A program made the translations under genes and the position numbers. This document shows, piece after piece, positions 4,396 to 5,958 of a DNA stretch of 5,958 nt (its first letter is position 1; each line of letters starts with the position of its first letter). A model generated the notes under the pieces. That model had not been told where the DNA came from. It was given only the letters and a program-made list of their open reading frames with translations, and made no database searches. This stretch comes from Vampirovibrionales bacterium (GTDB lineage Bacteria; Cyanobacteriota; Vampirovibrionia; Vampirovibrionales; JAJTHC01), in NCBI GenBank assembly GCA_021299615.1, contig JAJTHC010000018.1, positions 1-5,958 of the forward strand. Reading direction: 5' to 3'.

Positions 4396-5958
4396 CTATA
4401 CACCATTCAATCTAAGAAATGGTATTAAGACCTCAAACGCTTTCGTAGGATGCGTCTTCTGCAGCTTGTGAAAGGCATTGCGATACTGAAAATGGCTCGA
4501 CACAAACAAGCCCTGCATCGCACGAGTAAAGCCCACATACAACAAGCGAGCCTCTTCTTCCAAATGCTGACGCTTGAAGGCTTCCACCGCATCATTTAAA
4601 GGCATCAACGGCATTTTCGGTTGCTGGCGTTGCATCGCCAAGCGTTGAATGCCAATGAGTGCCTTTTCCGTGTCCCTCACTTTGATTTGATCCAAGGCAT
4701 CGGGGAAGTTGGCTTGGGTGAGGGCAGGCATCCACACAAAATCGAACTCCATGCCTTTGGACTTGTGCAAGGTCATCACTTGCACAGGAGGCGTTTCTAC
4801 CTCCATGCTCGTCGATGCCTTCACCGTCGGATTCAACAGCTCTTCGGTGAACATCTGTAAATTGCGACGGCTGGCGGTCAAGCTCTTAAAATAGCGATGC
4901 ACCACCTCTAAGGGAGACAGGCTCTGCACGGTGGCAAGCAGACTCAACTGTTGCGACTCGCTTTGCTCAAGTCCCAAGCCGTAGCGTTGCAAAATGCGTT
5001 GAGCATGCAAGGCACATAAAAAGCCGTTGCACCGCTCCAAAACGTGGGATTCCCCCACCGACTGCGTTTCCGTGACTCGCAAAATCCACGACGGCAAGTC
5101 CCGCACGGCGATGTCTCGTTGAAAGTCGTGCCAATCGTAATACAGTTGTTGAAAAATCGCTGGTAAAGCGTCCAGTTCATCCACAGGCAAGGCAAACAAC
5201 GGCGTCGAAGCTAGCATATCACGCAATTCGACGAACGCCTCTTCTTCCAAGGGGTGCAAGGGATGCGTCGGAATTTCACGCAAGGTCTGCAATAGATGCA
5301 AGCGAGCATCTGCCGTTTCAGAATACAATAACGCCCCTAGCCATGCTTCCACCAGCTTGAAACTGGCGACATTCGGGAGGCGTTCGGTCATCGAAAGCGT
5401 CGGGATACGTCGTTCCAAGAGCTTTTGCGAAAACCGTAACACATCACGATTGTATCGCCACAACACGGCACAAGTCGCTTCAGGATGCTTGGCTTGCACC
5501 GCCAAAATCGCTTGAATCAAATGCTCGTCTTCTTCGGAAGCATCGGCAAAGGCACGGGCTTCAATCGGATACAATAACGGCGGATTCACGCCTGCTAAAC
5601 CGTGCATCTCCACAGGCACAAAGGCGTCTTTAATCGTGCTTTCAGGACGGCTGACTTCGTTGATCCACACGTTCGCCACGTCCATAATTTCCGTGGCACA
5701 TCGACCGCTTCGACTCATACGAACGTGGGCATCGGCATGAGCGATGAAGTCTCGAAAGACGGCAGGTTCTGCGGCACTAAAAGTGGTGGTAATCGACTGG
5801 TTGGTGTCGCCACAACGCACGAGGTTAGGAGCATCCCCCCCGAGCAGGTTTAAAAATCGTTGCAATAAGCGAGACGAATCTTGGGCTTCGTCTTCCATAA
5901 TCACCCGAAACTGCCCTTGAAAATGCTGGCGAATATCGTCGTGGGCTTCCAATAACTG
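4396..5958 (-). CDS. UvrD/Rep-type superfamily 1 DNA helicase, C-terminal part (5' end beyond the window)
   Basis: Partial gene: the frame is open through base 5958, so the TTG at 5952 is not a real start, and motif I (Walker A), Ia and the N-terminus lie outside. The visible 520 residues show motif II VIMEDEAQD (19-27 counted from the edge), motif III RCGDTNQSI (48-56), an RMSRSGRC stretch in the motif IVa position (80-87), motif V VMTLHKSKGMEFD (394-406) and motif VI ARLLYVGFTRA (470-480). Helicases of this type are ATP-driven 3'-to-5' translocases used in repair or recombination. About 300 residues between motifs IVa and V form a large 2B-like insertion that I cannot assign further. The wording around motif III (TTTFSAAEP) resembles a UvrD-like group I recall from cyanobacteria rather than PcrA itself. 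The protein ends about 40 residues after motif VI, so it lacks a long C-terminal nuclease-type domain. It stops with TAG at 4398-4396, convergent with the nucleotidase-like gene. Confidence 0.9.
   Translation of the reverse strand, partial: QLLEAHDDIRQHFQGQFRVIMEDEAQDSSRLLQRFLNLLGGDAPNLVRCGDTNQSITTTFSAAEPAVFRDFIAHADAHVRMSRSGRCATEIMDVANVWINEVSRPESTIKDAFVPVEMHGLAGVNPPLLYPIEARAFADASEEDEHLIQAILAVQAKHPEATCAVLWRYNRDVLRFSQKLLERRIPTLSMTERLPNVASFKLVEAWLGALLYSETADARLHLLQTLREIPTHPLHPLEEEAFVELRDMLASTPLFALPVDELDALPAIFQQLYYDWHDFQRDIAVRDLPSWILRVTETQSVGESHVLERCNGFLCALHAQRILQRYGLGLEQSESQQLSLLATVQSLSPLEVVHRYFKSLTASRRNLQMFTEELLNPTVKASTSMEVETPPVQVMTLHKSKGMEFDFVWMPALTQANFPDALDQIKVRDTEKALIGIQRLAMQRQQPKMPLMPLNDAVEAFKRQHLEEEARLLYVGFTRAMQGLFVSSHFQYRNAFHKLQKTHPTKAFEVLIPFLRLNGV
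4397..4425 (+). repeat. 29-base imperfect direct repeat, copy 2, inside the helicase 3' end
   Basis: TATAC, four variable bases, then TTCAATCTAAGAAATGGTAT (4406-4425), starting 149 bases after copy 1. It covers almost the last ten codons of the helicase gene (residues FLRLNGV on the minus strand). This copy alone contains a perfect dyad ACCATT (4402-4407) / AATGGT (4418-4423). Copy 1 is probably a duplicated remnant of the coding end. Confidence 0.7.

Noticed and set aside
4621..4860. Open frames on the plus strand opposite the helicase gene (also 4709-4894 and 5602-5853)
   Set aside because: They are rich in His, Arg and Leu as expected for antisense shadows, and the opposite strand carries clear helicase motifs.
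4944..5195. An 83-codon minus-strand frame inside the helicase gene
   Set aside because: It overlaps the helicase frame entirely and has no recognisable motif.
5952..5958. TTG at 5952 as the start of the helicase gene
   Set aside because: The frame stays open to the window edge and motif I is missing, so the gene begins outside the window.
1..5958. CRISPR array, tRNA, rRNA, transposase or integrase genes
   Set aside because: I saw no regularly spaced repeats beyond the two pairs described, no tRNA-like cloverleaf and no mobile-element proteins.

Overview
The window looks like an ordinary chromosomal stretch of a bacterium with intermediate GC content. It holds four complete protein genes and one partial gene. 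The PRPP synthetase has an N-terminal extension and motif wording that I associate with cyanobacterial-type enzymes. The partial helicase has a motif III region reading GDTNQSITTTFSAAEP, which also recalls a cyanobacterial UvrD-like group. A non-photosynthetic relative of Cyanobacteria (Vampirovibrionia/Melainabacteria) is my best guess for the source. That is inference from remembered families; there is no ribosomal marker here to settle it.

Layout. (1) 1-993 +: prs, ribose-phosphate pyrophosphokinase, starting at the first base of the window. (2) 994-1276: a 283-base gap with no full-size gene. It holds a good sigma70-type promoter (1055-1083), a pair of imperfect TAAA-TTAGACG repeats, two small hairpins and a leader ORF of eight sense codons with a strong Shine-Dalgarno. 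It reads like a long regulatory 5' leader for the next gene. (3) 1277-1876 +: a pyruvoyl-dependent S-adenosylmethionine decarboxylase (speH type) with a TTG start and an unusual N-terminal extension carrying four prolines. (4) 1937-2380 +: a second, divergent member of the same pyruvoyl decarboxylase family, followed by a strong intrinsic terminator (2402-2431). (5) 2438-2465 promoter and 2510-4219 +: a two-domain metallophosphoesterase/5'-nucleotidase-like protein without a visible export signal. (6) 4220-4395: a convergent intergenic region with a weak two-way terminator candidate, dyad symmetries and a 29-base imperfect direct repeat, one copy of which runs into the end of the next gene. 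(7) 4396-5958 -: the C-terminal 520 residues of a UvrD/Rep-type superfamily 1 helicase, open at the right edge.

How the genes fit together. The two decarboxylase genes share the same TAAAGGG ribosome site, lie 60 bases apart and end in one terminator, so they are probably one transcription unit for polyamine (spermidine-type) metabolism. SpeH would supply decarboxylated SAM. The paralogue keeps the self-cleavage residues but has altered residues around the SAM pocket, so it may use another amino acid substrate or act as a partner subunit. prs lies upstream on the same strand with no visible terminator after it, so read-through is possible. The nucleotidase-like gene and the helicase gene converge and look independent.

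The most interesting items are the tandem SpeD-family pair and the leader region with its own small ORF. Nothing here proves a new system.
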